Assembly: GCF_019634775.1 (NCBI RefSeq) | Contig: NZ_JAHCAS010000001.1 | Coordinates: 992,001-1,056,000 of the forward strand | Direction: 5' to 3' | DNA from: Dokdonella sp. | GTDB taxonomy: Bacteria > Pseudomonadota > Gammaproteobacteria > Xanthomonadales > Rhodanobacteraceae | Length of the DNA: 64,000 bases | Shown: piece after piece, positions 34,544 to 43,307 of the stretch | Position numbering within the stretch: position 1 is the first letter of the stretch | Layout: each line of letters begins with the position of its first letter | Translations under genes and position numbers: made by a program | Notes under the pieces: model-generated | Databases searched by the model: none | Told to the model about the DNA's origin: nothing | The model's input: the letters and a program-made list of their open reading frames with translations, nothing else

Positions 34544-34681
34544 CGGTGGCGGTTCCGGCGGATTCGGTTCGAGGTGCGGGCCGCTGAGCCTAGCACGGAG
34601 GCACGCAGCGTCCTGCGGGCCGAATCGCCGTCGTGCGGCATAATGTACGGTCCCCGTGCGGCCCCGGCCCTCCCATACCGA

Positions 34682-36796
34682 ATGACCATGACCAGAGAAG
34701 AAACCCTCGAACTGCACCGCCAGGGCCGCCTTGAAGAGGCCGAGCAGGGCTACCGCGAGCTGCTCGCCGCGAATCCGAATGACGGCGAGGCCTTGCGTCT
34801 GCTGGGAGTCGTGCGCCGCGCGCGCGGCGACCTCGAGGAGGCGGCGACGCTGATCCGGCGCGCCCATGAGCTCGCGCCCGAACAACCGCGCCTGCTGCTC
34901 ATGCTTGGCGCCATACAGTTCCAGCTCGGCAACATCGAACGGTCGCGCACTGCCTACGAACAGGCGCTCGCGCTCGATCCGAACAGCGCCGGCGCGCATT
35001 CCACGCTGGGCCATATCGCCATGCTCAACGCTGATCCGACCCTCGCCGAGCAGTACTTCCGCACCGCGCTGCGTGTCGAGGAGGATGCGCAGGCCTATGC
35101 CGGTCTCGGCATGATCGCGCTCGATCGCGAGGACATCGATACGGCGATGAAATACCTGTCGCGCGCGGCCGACCTTTCGCCGAACGACGCCTCGGTCGCT
35201 TTCGCGCTCGGTCGCGGTTTCGTCAAGCGGGGCATGATCGCGTTCGCCGAGCAGTCGTTCCGCCGTGCGCTGGAGCTGCAGCCCGGCCAGGCACACGCGA
35301 GCAATGCGCTCGGGCAGCTCCTGCTGCGCGAACACCGCGCGGCCGAGGCCGAGCCGTTCATGCGTTCCCTGCTCAACAGACGCAACTTCGAGCTGGCTGG
35401 CGAACTTGGCCTCGGTGACGTCTACCGAGCGCTTGGCCGCCACGAGGACGCGGTCGCCCAGTACCGCCGCGCGCTCGAGCGTGCACCACATCACGAAGCC
35501 GGCTTCGAGGCCTTGCTGTGGTGCTTGCGCCAGCTCGGCCGCGCGCGGGAAGCGCTCGCCTTGCTCGATGAGCGCATCGAGCGGTTTCCGCTGCAAACCC
35601 GCTGGCGTGCCGAGCGCGCGATGCTGAACACCCAGCTCGGCCGCGACGTCGAGGCCGTCGATGAATGGCAGGTGCTGCATGACCGTGATCCGTCCAACGA
35701 CCAGGTCGTGCTCGAACTGGCCAGGCAGCGGGAACGCATGGGTGATTTCGACGCGGCCAACGAGCTCGCCGAGCGTCTCGCCGTGCGCTATCCGGACGAA
35801 CAGGAAGCGACCCTGATTCGTGCGCGCGCGCGCCTTCGCAGCGGCAACGACGAGGCCGCCAAGGCCCTGCTCGACCTGATCGCGGGTCGCACCACGCGCG
35901 ATGACGTCGCCCGCCACTCGCTCAACCTGCTCGGCCGCCTGCACGATCGTGCAGGCCGTTACGACGAGGCCGTGAAGCACTTCCGTGCCTCACAACATGG
36001 CCTGACCGGCATGTTGCCGCGCCTGGAAACGCTGCCGGATGCAAGCGAGTACGCGCGCGTCATCGCCCAGGCGCAGGGCGAGAAGTGGGCGCATGCACCG
36101 ATTCTGCTGGTCGGCACGCCCGGCAGCGGGGTCGAACGCATCGCCGCCCTGCTCGGCGACCAGCCGCAACTGAGCGCGCTGCTCGATCGTGCCGAGGGGG
36201 TACGCAACGATGGCTTCGACACGCGCGCCTTCGATCACACGCGCAGCGAGCTGAGCGAGGAGAATGTGCGTGCGCTGCGGGAGGAGTACCTCGAGCCGCT
36301 GCGCCGCATGGAGATCGATCTCGACAAGCCGATCATCGACTGGATCCCGCGCTGGGATGCGCGCCACCTGGTCTTCGCGCAGCGCCTGATGCCCGGCACG
36401 CGCGTCGTCGTCGTCGATCGTGACATCCGTGACGCCTTCCTGAACTGGCTCGCTTTTGGCTGGTTGCCGTATGCCGGCCTCAACGACTTCGATGCAGCCG
36501 TCGATTGGCTGCCACGCGCGTTCGCCCACGTGCGCTATGTGGTCGCCCACGGCGGCCTGCCGCATCTCGTCGTCGATGCCGATACGGTGATGGCCGACGT
36601 CGACGGTGCGCCGGCGCGCGAGCTGGCCGCTTTCGTCGGTGTCGAGCGCCTCGTTCGTGGTGACTTCGTCAAGCGTACCGACACCGGGCTCGGTGGCCTG
36701 CCGACACGCTTCGCCAACGGCCACTGGCAGGTCTACGCGCAGGCACTCGCCGAGCCATTCGAACGCCTGCTCAAGGACCCGTACGCCAACGCCTGA
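34682..36796 (+). CDS. TPR protein with C-terminal sulfotransferase-like domain
   Basis: A 704-residue protein. Residues 1-430 are about twelve TPRs, e.g. GDLEEAATLIRRAHELAPEQ and RALGRHEDAVAQYRRALERA. The C-terminal 250 residues start with ILLVGTPGSGVERIAALLGD, a degenerate version of the sulfotransferase 5'-phosphosulfate loop (canonical GxPRSGTT), where the Arg-Ser is replaced, and end with DTGLGGLPTRFANGHWQVYAQ. The sulfotransferase activity is doubtful because of this substitution. It begins a short cluster with a PEBP protein and a TPR-aspartyl hydroxylase, all of which suggest modification of proteins or small molecules (inference). Confidence 0.8.
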   Translation: MTMTREETLELHRQGRLEEAEQGYRELLAANPNDGEALRLLGVVRRARGDLEEAATLIRRAHELAPEQPRLLLMLGAIQFQLGNIERSRTAYEQALALDPNSAGAHSTLGHIAMLNADPTLAEQYFRTALRVEEDAQAYAGLGMIALDREDIDTAMKYLSRAADLSPNDASVAFALGRGFVKRGMIAFAEQSFRRALELQPGQAHASNALGQLLLREHRAAEAEPFMRSLLNRRNFELAGELGLGDVYRALGRHEDAVAQYRRALERAPHHEAGFEALLWCLRQLGRAREALALLDERIERFPLQTRWRAERAMLNTQLGRDVEAVDEWQVLHDRDPSNDQVVLELARQRERMGDFDAANELAERLAVRYPDEQEATLIRARARLRSGNDEAAKALLDLIAGRTTRDDVARHSLNLLGRLHDRAGRYDEAVKHFRASQHGLTGMLPRLETLPDASEYARVIAQAQGEKWAHAPILLVGTPGSGVERIAALLGDQPQLSALLDRAEGVRNDGFDTRAFDHTRSELSEENVRALREEYLEPLRRMEIDLDKPIIDWIPRWDARHLVFAQRLMPGTRVVVVDRDIRDAFLNWLAFGWLPYAGLNDFDAAVDWLPRAFAHVRYVVAHGGLPHLVVDADTVMADVDGAPARELAAFVGVERLVRGDFVKRTDTGLGGLPTRFANGHWQVYAQALAEPFERLLKDPYANA

Positions 36797-36817
36797 ACCA
36801 CTTGCCGGAGCCATGCC

Positions 36818-37450
36818 ATGCACATCCGCAGCCAGAGCTTCCACGACATGCAGCCGATTCCGTCGGAATTTGCCTTCGGCAAGCCGGGGCCGGACGGTGA
36901 ACCCTGCGTACTGTCGACGAACCGCAATCCACACCTCGCCTGGACCGACGTACCGGCAGGCACGCGTGCGTTCGCGCTGAGCTGCATCGATCCCGACGTG
37001 CCGAGCGTGGGCGACGATGTCAACCAGGTTGGCCGCCACGTACGCGCCGACCTGCCGCGCGTGGAGTTCGTGCACTGGCTGATGGTCGACATCCCGGCAG
37101 AGTGTCGCGAGCTGGGAGCCGGCCGTTGCAGCGACGGCATCGTTGCGCGCGGCAAGCGTGAGCCGGTCGGGCCGAACGGCTCGCGCCAAGGCCTGAACGA
37201 CTACACCGGTTGGTTCGCCGGCGATGCAGACATGGGAGGGAGTTACCTCGGTTACGACGGTCCCTGCCCGCCGTGGAATGACGAGCGCCTGCACCACTAT
37301 CACTTCTGTGTTTACGCGCTTGACGTGCCGACGCTCGGTCTCGAACCCGGCTTTACGCTCGCCGACTTCCGCCGTGCGATCGATGGCCACGTGCTCGCCG
37401 AGGCGCGGATCGTAGGCACCTACACGCTCAATGCGGCCTTGCGCCGCTGA
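36818..37450 (+). CDS. YbhB/YbcL family (PEBP-like) protein
   Basis: A 210-residue protein of the Raf-kinase-inhibitor-like family. Characteristic are NPHLAWTDVPAGTRAFALSC, then FVHWLMVDIPAECRELGAG and the C-terminal GYDGPCPPWNDERLHHYHF, with the anion-binding pocket residues Asp, His and Pro. Such proteins bind phosphate-containing ligands; their role in bacteria is not settled. It lies 21 nt after the TPR-sulfotransferase gene and 25 nt before the hydroxylase gene, so it is most likely co-transcribed with both. Confidence 0.9.
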   Translation: MHIRSQSFHDMQPIPSEFAFGKPGPDGEPCVLSTNRNPHLAWTDVPAGTRAFALSCIDPDVPSVGDDVNQVGRHVRADLPRVEFVHWLMVDIPAECRELGAGRCSDGIVARGKREPVGPNGSRQGLNDYTGWFAGDADMGGSYLGYDGPCPPWNDERLHHYHFCVYALDVPTLGLEPGFTLADFRRAIDGHVLAEARIVGTYTLNAALRR

Positions 37451-37475
37451 GTCGTCGGTGGGCACTGCGCCGGCG

Positions 37476-38792
37476 ATGACCGCAACCCTGCTTGCACAGG
37501 CGCGCACCGCGGTGCGCGATGGTCGCGGCGCCGATGCCGAGAGGCTGTACGCCGCCGTGCTGGCCAACTCGCCCGATTCGGTCGAGGCATTGCAGCACCT
37601 CGGCATGCGTGCCTTCGCCGCAGGTCGGCTCGACGAGGCCGAGCGCCAGCTCGCACGTGCGCGTGCATTGGCCGCGGACGAGGCGCAGGTTGTCGCCAAC
37701 CACGGCCTGGTACTGCGTGGCCAGGGTCGCCTCGACGAGGCCTTGGTCGCCCTGCGCGACGCCATCCGCATCGAGCCTGATTTCTTCATCGCACGCCTGC
37801 AACTCGGTTTCGTGCTCGAGGAGCTCGGACGCACGCGCGAGGCCGTTGCGGCTTTCTTCGGCGCGGTAACCACCGCGCAGCGCCAGGGGCGCTGGCTCAA
37901 CGCGCAGACAACGGCGCCGCCGATGCGTCCGCTGGTCGAGCACGCGATTCGCGTGATCGACGAGGGTCGCGCCCGCCTGTTCACCGAGCTGCTCGAGCCC
38001 TTGCAGGCGAAACACGGTGCTGACGCATTGCGCCGGGTGACGAAATGCCTGTCGATCTGGCTCGGCACGCTGCCGGCCGACTATCCGGACCCACGCCAGA
38101 AGCCACTGTTCCTGTACCTCCCGGATCTACCAACCGTGCCCTGGTTCGAGCGCTCGCTGTTTCCGTGGTATGCGCCGCTCGAAGAACGCGCGCCGGAGAT
38201 CCTCGGTGAACTCGAAGCCGTGCTCGGCAACGAAGCCGTGTTCGAGCCCTTCCTCAAGTTCCAGCCCGGACGCTCAACCGAGGAGCATCTGAGCGGCACG
38301 CGCGGCACGCCGCACTGGGATGCCTATTTCTTCTATCGCCATGGCCGCCGCTACGACGACAACTGCGCACGCTGCCCGGTCACGGCAGCGGCACTCGACG
38401 CAGTGCCGCTCGTTCGCCTGCGCGGCCACGCGCCGGAGTGCCTGTACTCCAAGCTCACGCCGGGCTCGCATATCCGCCCGCACCATGGTGTCACCAACAC
38501 GCGCGTGGTCACGCATCTTCCGCTGATCGTGCCTGGCAATGGCGCCCTGCGTGTCGGTGGCGACGATCACGCCTGGCAGTTCGGCCGCTGCATCACCTTC
38601 GACGATACCTTCCTGCACGAAGCCTGGAACCACAGCGAGCACACGCGCGTGGTCGTCCTGATGGACACCTGGAACCCCTACATGACCGCCGCCGAGATCG
38701 AGGCGTTCAGCACGCTCGTGCTGGCGATCCGTGATTTCTCCGAAGACGCGAAGCTGGCCGATCCGATGAAGGATCGGGCGCATGGTGGTTGA
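37476..38792 (+). CDS. TPR-containing aspartyl/asparaginyl beta-hydroxylase
   Basis: A 438-residue protein. The N-terminal 130 residues are TPR-like (AGRLDEAERQLARARALAAD). The C-terminal catalytic part has LYSKLTPGSHIRPHHGVTNT, then THLPLIVPGNGALRVGG and TFLHEAWNHSEHTRVVVLMD. The His residues in RPHHG and in EAWNHSEHTR act as Fe(II) ligands in 2-oxoglutarate-dependent Asp/Asn beta-hydroxylases (AspH/LpxO-like). Start ATG 37476 (MTATLLAQAR). The TPR region might recruit a protein partner. Substrate is unknown; LpxO-type lipid A hydroxylation is an alternative. Confidence 0.85.
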   Translation: MTATLLAQARTAVRDGRGADAERLYAAVLANSPDSVEALQHLGMRAFAAGRLDEAERQLARARALAADEAQVVANHGLVLRGQGRLDEALVALRDAIRIEPDFFIARLQLGFVLEELGRTREAVAAFFGAVTTAQRQGRWLNAQTTAPPMRPLVEHAIRVIDEGRARLFTELLEPLQAKHGADALRRVTKCLSIWLGTLPADYPDPRQKPLFLYLPDLPTVPWFERSLFPWYAPLEERAPEILGELEAVLGNEAVFEPFLKFQPGRSTEEHLSGTRGTPHWDAYFFYRHGRRYDDNCARCPVTAAALDAVPLVRLRGHAPECLYSKLTPGSHIRPHHGVTNTRVVTHLPLIVPGNGALRVGGDDHAWQFGRCITFDDTFLHEAWNHSEHTRVVVLMDTWNPYMTAAEIEAFSTLVLAIRDFSEDAKLADPMKDRAHGG

Positions 38793-38812
38793 CCGGCCCC
38801 GATTGCGCGGGA

Positions 38813-40072
38813 TCAGCCCGCTCTCGGCAACCTTGGCACGCCGTGCTGGTCGCGTTCCTCGACGATCAGCGCATGCGTGTCGACCGGGCCGGCGGCGCGC
38901 TGCGCGAGCGGGATCGCGGTTTCGCCACGGTTGATGCGCAGGGCGTTGGCGTAGCACCGGTTGGCAAGGGATTCATCGCCCTTGCCGGCGTGCGCGTTGC
39001 CGAGGGCCTCCCAGGCGAGGGCGCCGGCATCAAGCGCAGTGGCGCGATCGAGGTACTGGATTGCCTTACCCCAGAGTTGCTGGTCGCGGCAGAGAATGCC
39101 GAGGGTGGTCAGCAGGGCCGGACTGTTCGGTGCAATCGCCAACCAGTGTTCGGCATGCTGTGTGCGCGTCGGCAGTTCGGCAGGACCGAGTTCGCCGTAG
39201 ACGCGGGCGAGGGCTTCGCTCCATTCGCGGCGCTGTGCGGCTTCGATCTCGTCCATGGCAGCAAGCATCTGGCCGAATGCCGCCGAGCGACGCGCGAATG
39301 CGGCAATGGTGACGGGATGGCGACGCTGTGCGCGCGTGGCGGAGCCCCACAGCGTGTTGAGGCGTGCCGCGCTCGGCGCAGCGGAGAGGTGCGCGGCGAG
39401 GACGCGCACCTCGAGGTCGGCGAACGTGCTCGAAGCCAGTGATTGCGACTTGCCGAGCGGCGCCAGCGCATCGTAGGCGGTCTGGGTATCACCTGCGGCG
39501 AGGGCGGCCTCGATCAGCACGCGCCAGCCAACCGGCGGTAGCGCACCGGTTGCGACTTTCGGCTTGAGCAAGGCCAGCGCGTCGAGGTGACGTCCGCGCT
39601 CAACGAGGAACTTCGCGCGTTGCGCGAGTGCGGCCGGTTCGGCTTCGAGTGCGGCTTCGTCGAGCGCGCTTGACGCACGCTCGTCCTCGCCACGCGCATG
39701 CGCCGCACGTGCCAATGCGAGCAGGGCCGGGCCGCGCAGGGCGGGCTGCTTCGCAGCCTTGGCGAGATCGCGTTCGGCCTGCAGGTAGCGCCCTTCGGCG
39801 AATGCGGCAAGGCCGCCGGCGAGGCGTTCGCGGCCACGCCGCCGCTGCGCGCGACCCCAGGCGCGCAGCGGCCATCGCAGCAAGCGCCAGCCCAGGCTCA
39901 GCGCGCCCCAGGTGAAGAGCAGGGCGACCAGGGCAAACACGAGGCTGGTTTCGATTGACAGGCCGCGCACGCGCACGAGCACGTAGCCGGGATCAGCGGC
40001 GAGCCATTGCCAGCCAAAGGCCGCAGCGACGGCAACCGCAAGCAACAGCAGGATGACGACCCAGGTCTTCAC
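38813..40072 (-). CDS. hemY: HemY, haem biosynthesis-associated TPR membrane protein
   Basis: A 419-residue inner-membrane protein of the proteobacterial HemY type (TPR, not the oxygen-dependent protoporphyrinogen oxidase of the same name). The N-terminus has two hydrophobic segments (VVILLLLAVAVAAAFGWQWL and SLVFALVALLFTWGALSL) and then a helical TPR domain (LAAFAEGRYLQAERDLAKAA). GTG 40072 overlaps the hemX stop (GTGA). Gene order hemD-hemX-hemY is the standard gammaproteobacterial arrangement. Confidence 0.9.
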   Translation of the reverse strand: MKTWVVILLLLAVAVAAAFGWQWLAADPGYVLVRVRGLSIETSLVFALVALLFTWGALSLGWRLLRWPLRAWGRAQRRRGRERLAGGLAAFAEGRYLQAERDLAKAAKQPALRGPALLALARAAHARGEDERASSALDEAALEAEPAALAQRAKFLVERGRHLDALALLKPKVATGALPPVGWRVLIEAALAAGDTQTAYDALAPLGKSQSLASSTFADLEVRVLAAHLSAAPSAARLNTLWGSATRAQRRHPVTIAAFARRSAAFGQMLAAMDEIEAAQRREWSEALARVYGELGPAELPTRTQHAEHWLAIAPNSPALLTTLGILCRDQQLWGKAIQYLDRATALDAGALAWEALGNAHAGKGDESLANRCYANALRINRGETAIPLAQRAAGPVDTHALIVEERDQHGVPRLPRAG

Positions 40073-41148
40073 CGTGACGAATCCTGTACCGGCGGCGGCA
40101 CCTCACGCGAAAGCGCGCGCAAGGTACGCAGGTTGCGCAGCTCGCCGAGCGCGCTGCCGAGTTCGGGCAGTTGCGGCGCCATCGGCGTGGCGGCGAGGCG
40201 ATCGATCTCGCCGAGCACGTTGCGCACCGCTTCGGCATCAGTGTCGAAGGCGGCGGTGACCCCGCCACGTGCCCGCACGAGTGCAGCAGTGAAGGCTTCG
40301 GCGTCGCGCGCGAACAGCGCGGCTTCCGCGGCGCGCAGGTCGAGCGCGGCGAGCGAACGCGTGATCGCGGCATCACGCACCTCGAAGGTCGGTTGCGCAT
40401 CGGTGCGGCTGACGCGCACGAACTGGCCGAACACGCGTGCGAAACGCGACTCGGGCGGGTCGACGGCCGGCGCGGCCAAGCCATTCGCTCGTGACGGCAG
40501 GTTGACGAGGCGGGCGCGCAGGTTGGCCAATGCGTCGAGCGTGGGCTGGACACGCAGGGACTGCGCGGCTTCGAGTGCGGCAATCTCGGCACCGATGGTC
40601 TGGCGCACCGAAGCGAACAGGGGATCCTCGGCGGCGGCGAGCGCGCTGTCGGCAAGTCGGTAGGCGGTGATCGCGGCCGCGGCGTCGTGGAACAGGCGCA
40701 GACGTTCGGTGGCGATCTGGAGCAGGAACTCGGCTTCGTTCAGGGCGAGTGCGTCGCGGCCGGTCAGGCGCTGGTCGGCGAGATGGGCGACTGCATCCTC
40801 GACCGCGCGCGCACGCTCCGCCGCACCGAGCAGTTCCTCGCGCAGGCTGCGGTTGATCGACTCGGCATCGGCGAGACGTGCGCGCAACGATTCGACCTCG
40901 CGCTTGAGCTGCTCGCCGCTGCTGGCGAGCGCTTCGACGCGCGCATCGAGCACGCCGGCCTGCTGTGCGCCCTGCTCGCGTGTCTCGCGCAGCCACCAGA
41001 ACGCCGTAGCGGCCACGGCCAGCACGACGATGACGAACAGGAGACCTCGCGCGCCACCGCGGCGGGGTGGCGTTGCGGGACGGACGTCGGACGATCCTTC
41101 GCTGCGCTGGGTCGGCGCCGGCAGCTCCGCGCGGGTGTCGTTTTCCAT
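40069..41148 (-). CDS. hemX: HemX, uroporphyrinogen-III C-methyltransferase-like membrane protein
   Basis: A 359-residue protein with one N-terminal transmembrane segment (LLFVIVVLAVAATAFWWL) and a long coiled-coil/helical periplasmic domain (SLRARLADAESINRSLREEL). It is usually annotated as uroporphyrinogen-III C-methyltransferase although it lacks the catalytic domain of CobA/CysG, so a structural role in haem biosynthesis is likelier. Start at ATG 41148; GTG 41154 is an alternative two codons earlier. It lies between hemD and hemY in one operon. Confidence 0.88.
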   Translation of the reverse strand: MENDTRAELPAPTQRSEGSSDVRPATPPRRGGARGLLFVIVVLAVAATAFWWLRETREQGAQQAGVLDARVEALASSGEQLKREVESLRARLADAESINRSLREELLGAAERARAVEDAVAHLADQRLTGRDALALNEAEFLLQIATERLRLFHDAAAAITAYRLADSALAAAEDPLFASVRQTIGAEIAALEAAQSLRVQPTLDALANLRARLVNLPSRANGLAAPAVDPPESRFARVFGQFVRVSRTDAQPTFEVRDAAITRSLAALDLRAAEAALFARDAEAFTAALVRARGGVTAAFDTDAEAVRNVLGEIDRLAATPMAPQLPELGSALGELRNLRTLRALSREVPPPVQDSSR

Positions 41149-41194
41149 GTGCACATGCTAGCCGAAGAACTCCATGCGCGGCAGCGCCGGATCG

Positions 41195-41977
41195 TCAAAT
41201 GCGATGACGCGCGAGAACCATACCGGCGCAGCCGAACAGGTCGGTCGGCAGGGCCGAGCGAGCGACATGGACATCGCCGAACCCCAGCTCCAGGGCCTGG
41301 GTGGCAAGGCGTCGGCTGCTGACCACCAAGGCCTGCCCACGCCAGCGGCTGGCCAGAGCAGCGGGCAGGGCCGCAGCGAGATGACCGAGCGCCTCGCCGC
41401 TCGAAACCAGGCTGATCCACGGCAGCGGCGCGGCGGCGAGCCGGGCGAAGTGACGGCGGTCGAGGCGCGGCGCGGTTCGTCGGTAGACGTGCAGGCGCTC
41501 GACTGCGGCGCCACGTTCGCGCAGGGTCGGTGCGATGGCGTCGCGCCCGCCCGGTGCGTCGATGACGGCGATCTGCCAGCCATGCGGCGCGGCAAGGATG
41601 TCGAGTGCGAGCAGGCCGTCACTGTCGTGGCAATGCGACGGATGGATGGCACCGATGCCATGGCGGCCGAGCGCGCGCGCGGTGCCGGCGCCGACGGCGA
41701 ACACACGTGTCGCCCGACTCGGACGCAGTTCCGGAGCGAGGGCGAAGGCGAAGTGCACGGCGGCCGGACTGGTGAAGATCCAGGCATCCGCCTTGCGTGC
41801 GCGGCGCAGCCCTGCAGCCGCCGTGGCGCGATCCTCGGTTGCGCGCAGACCGAGTCCCGGCAGGCGCACGACCAGCGCACCGAGCCGCCGTGCCGTGCGC
41901 ACGCTGGCGTCGGCGGTCAGGGTCGGGCGCGTGATGATGACAGTCGCGCCGGCGAGGGGCAGGTGGAGGTTGGTCAT
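41195..41977 (-). CDS. hemD: uroporphyrinogen-III synthase
   Basis: A 260-residue cytoplasmic enzyme that closes and isomerises hydroxymethylbilane to uroporphyrinogen III. The poorly conserved family is recognised by VIITRPTLTADASVRTARRL at the N-terminus, DAWIFTSPAAVHFAF, VFAVGAGTARALGRHG, and near the end SLVSSGEALGHLAAAL. Operon order with hemX and hemY supports the call. hemC is not in the window. Length is normal for the family. A Gly-rich segment (DAPGGRDAIAPTLRERG) links its two domains. Confidence 0.9.
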   Translation of the reverse strand: MTNLHLPLAGATVIITRPTLTADASVRTARRLGALVVRLPGLGLRATEDRATAAAGLRRARKADAWIFTSPAAVHFAFALAPELRPSRATRVFAVGAGTARALGRHGIGAIHPSHCHDSDGLLALDILAAPHGWQIAVIDAPGGRDAIAPTLRERGAAVERLHVYRRTAPRLDRRHFARLAAAPLPWISLVSSGEALGHLAAALPAALASRWRGQALVVSSRRLATQALELGFGDVHVARSALPTDLFGCAGMVLARHRI

Positions 41978-42016
41978 GCGGTGAGGATCGTGGTGACGCC
42001 AGTCTACGCTCTGGCG

Positions 42017-42065
42017 GGGCTTGCGGATGTCATGACGCCATTGCGGGATCGATCAGGGCATCCTT
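42017..42065. repeat. one end of the nested-palindrome repeat
   Basis: GGGCTTGCGGATGTCATGAC then GCCATTGCGGGATCGATCAG and GGCATCC match the right-hand end of the full copy at 54065-54352 (CTTGCGGATGTCATGACGCC ... GATTGATC) with few mismatches. The left half of the element is missing here. Confidence 0.6.
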
Positions 42066-42161
42066 GATGATCCTCGATGCCGTCATGTCGGTGCAGGCCG
42101 GCATCCCGTACCGGGTTTCGGTTCTTCATCATCCGTGGCATCGGCAGATGGTTCTGACTGG

Positions 42162-42193
42162 GCCGGCGGGTGTCTGCGAGAACACCCACCGGC
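42162..42193. other. stem-loop in the leader of the thioesterase gene
   Basis: GCCGGCGGGTGT (42162-42173) and ACACCCACCGGC (42182-42193) form 12-bp arms with one mismatch and an 8-nt loop. It lies 135 nt before the thioesterase start, within the 350-bp gap after hemD. It could be an attenuator or terminator; no T-run follows. Confidence 0.4.
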
Positions 42194-42327
42194 GCTCCTG
42201 CCTTCCCATTCGCTGCGCAGAAGCGAAGGAAGCGGAATCCGCCTCGCGCTTGTCGCCGCTGCCGGCATTGCGCACACTCGCGCGCCGCGCCAGGGCATCC
42301 TTGACCGGGCGACAGGAGGATGAGCTG

Positions 42328-42849
42328 GTGACCGAGAGCAAAGACCTGCGTGAGGCGCTGGAGCGCGCGCTGCTGGCCGACATCCCGCTGGCGCGGGCGA
42401 TGGGCCTGCGCATCAGCGCCTGGGATCGGACGACGCTGGCAATCAGTGCGCCGCTCGCCCCAAACATCAATGACAAGGGTTGCGTCTTCGGTGGCAGCCT
42501 GGCCGGCGTGATGACCCTGGCCGGCTGGTCGTTGGTCCATCTCGCCGCCGATGACGCGCGCATCGATTGCGACATCTATGTGCAGGACAGCACGATCCGC
42601 TACCTGTTGCCGGTGTGGAACGACTTCACCGCGACCGCCAGTCTCGACGCGGACGAATCCTTCTCCGCCTTCCTCGAAACGTTGCGCGTGCGTGGCAAGG
42701 CGCGCGTCAGCGTGCGCGTGGTGGTTGCCGATGACAGCGGCAACCCGGCCTGCACGCTGCACGCGCGCTTCGTCGCATTGGCCAAAGCGACCATTCCTTC
42801 CGGCGTGACGACCGATGCGGCAGAATCGGGCATCACCACGCCTGCCTGA
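42328..42849 (+). CDS. YiiD C-terminal-like thioesterase
   Basis: A 173-residue hotdog-fold thioesterase. NINDKGCVFGGSLAGVMTLA is the diagnostic YiiD_C (TIGR02447) motif, with further conserved YVQDSTIRYLLPVWNDFTAT. I start at GTG 42328 because AGGAGGA lies 7 nt upstream, a near-perfect ribosome-binding site; the longer frame upstream is non-coding. It is probably a cytosolic acyl-CoA or acyl-ACP thioesterase. It is followed after 10 nt by a small secreted protein gene. Confidence 0.87.
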   Translation: MTESKDLREALERALLADIPLARAMGLRISAWDRTTLAISAPLAPNINDKGCVFGGSLAGVMTLAGWSLVHLAADDARIDCDIYVQDSTIRYLLPVWNDFTATASLDADESFSAFLETLRVRGKARVSVRVVVADDSGNPACTLHARFVALAKATIPSGVTTDAAESGITTPA

Positions 42850-42859
42850 GAGGCCGTCC

Positions 42860-43300
42860 ATGATCGCCAAGCCTGTCTGCCCGTTGCTGCGCGCGCTGGT
42901 GCTGGTCGGCGCGGTACTTGTCGTCGCCTTCGCCACGCCGGCCTACGCGAAGTCGCGCGACAAGCTGCTCACCGAAACCCTGCGCGCATATGCGGCGACG
43001 ATCCGCTGGGGTTCGATCGAACAGGCCGAAAGTTTCGTCAATCCGGCCTGGCGTGCCGAGCACCCGTTGAGCACGCTCGAACTGGAACGCTACAAGCAGG
43101 TCCGCTTCACCGCCTACAACGAGCGCCCGGCAATCCCGGTCAGCGACTTCGAGGTGCGCCAGAGCGTCGAGATCGCGGTCGTCAACCTGCATACGCAGGA
43201 GATGCGCACGATCATCGACAACCAGGTCTGGAAGTTCGACAAAAAAGCCAAGGCCTGGACCCTGCACAGCGGCCTGCCGGATCTCTCGAGGCGGAATTGA
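42860..43300 (+). CDS. small secreted protein of unknown function
   Basis: A 146-residue protein with a clear signal peptide (MIAKPVCPLLRALVLVGAVL ... FATPAYA, cleavage after AYA). The mature part has LLTETLRAYAATIRWGSIEQ, then VRFTAYNERPAIPVSDF and a Lys-rich end (KFDKKAKAWTLHSGLP). It is reminiscent of NTF2-like or TolA-associated periplasmic proteins but I see no named domain. It lies 8 nt before sulP and 10 nt after the thioesterase, so the three genes likely form one transcript. Confidence 0.8.
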   Translation: MIAKPVCPLLRALVLVGAVLVVAFATPAYAKSRDKLLTETLRAYAATIRWGSIEQAESFVNPAWRAEHPLSTLELERYKQVRFTAYNERPAIPVSDFEVRQSVEIAVVNLHTQEMRTIIDNQVWKFDKKAKAWTLHSGLPDLSRRN

Positions 43301-43307
43301 TCCACGC

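Noticed and set aside
33629..34681. Upstream extension of the TPR-sulfotransferase frame
   Set aside because: It is antisense to the AAA+ gene and rich in His, Gln and Arg without repeats; the TPR array starts right after ATG 34682.
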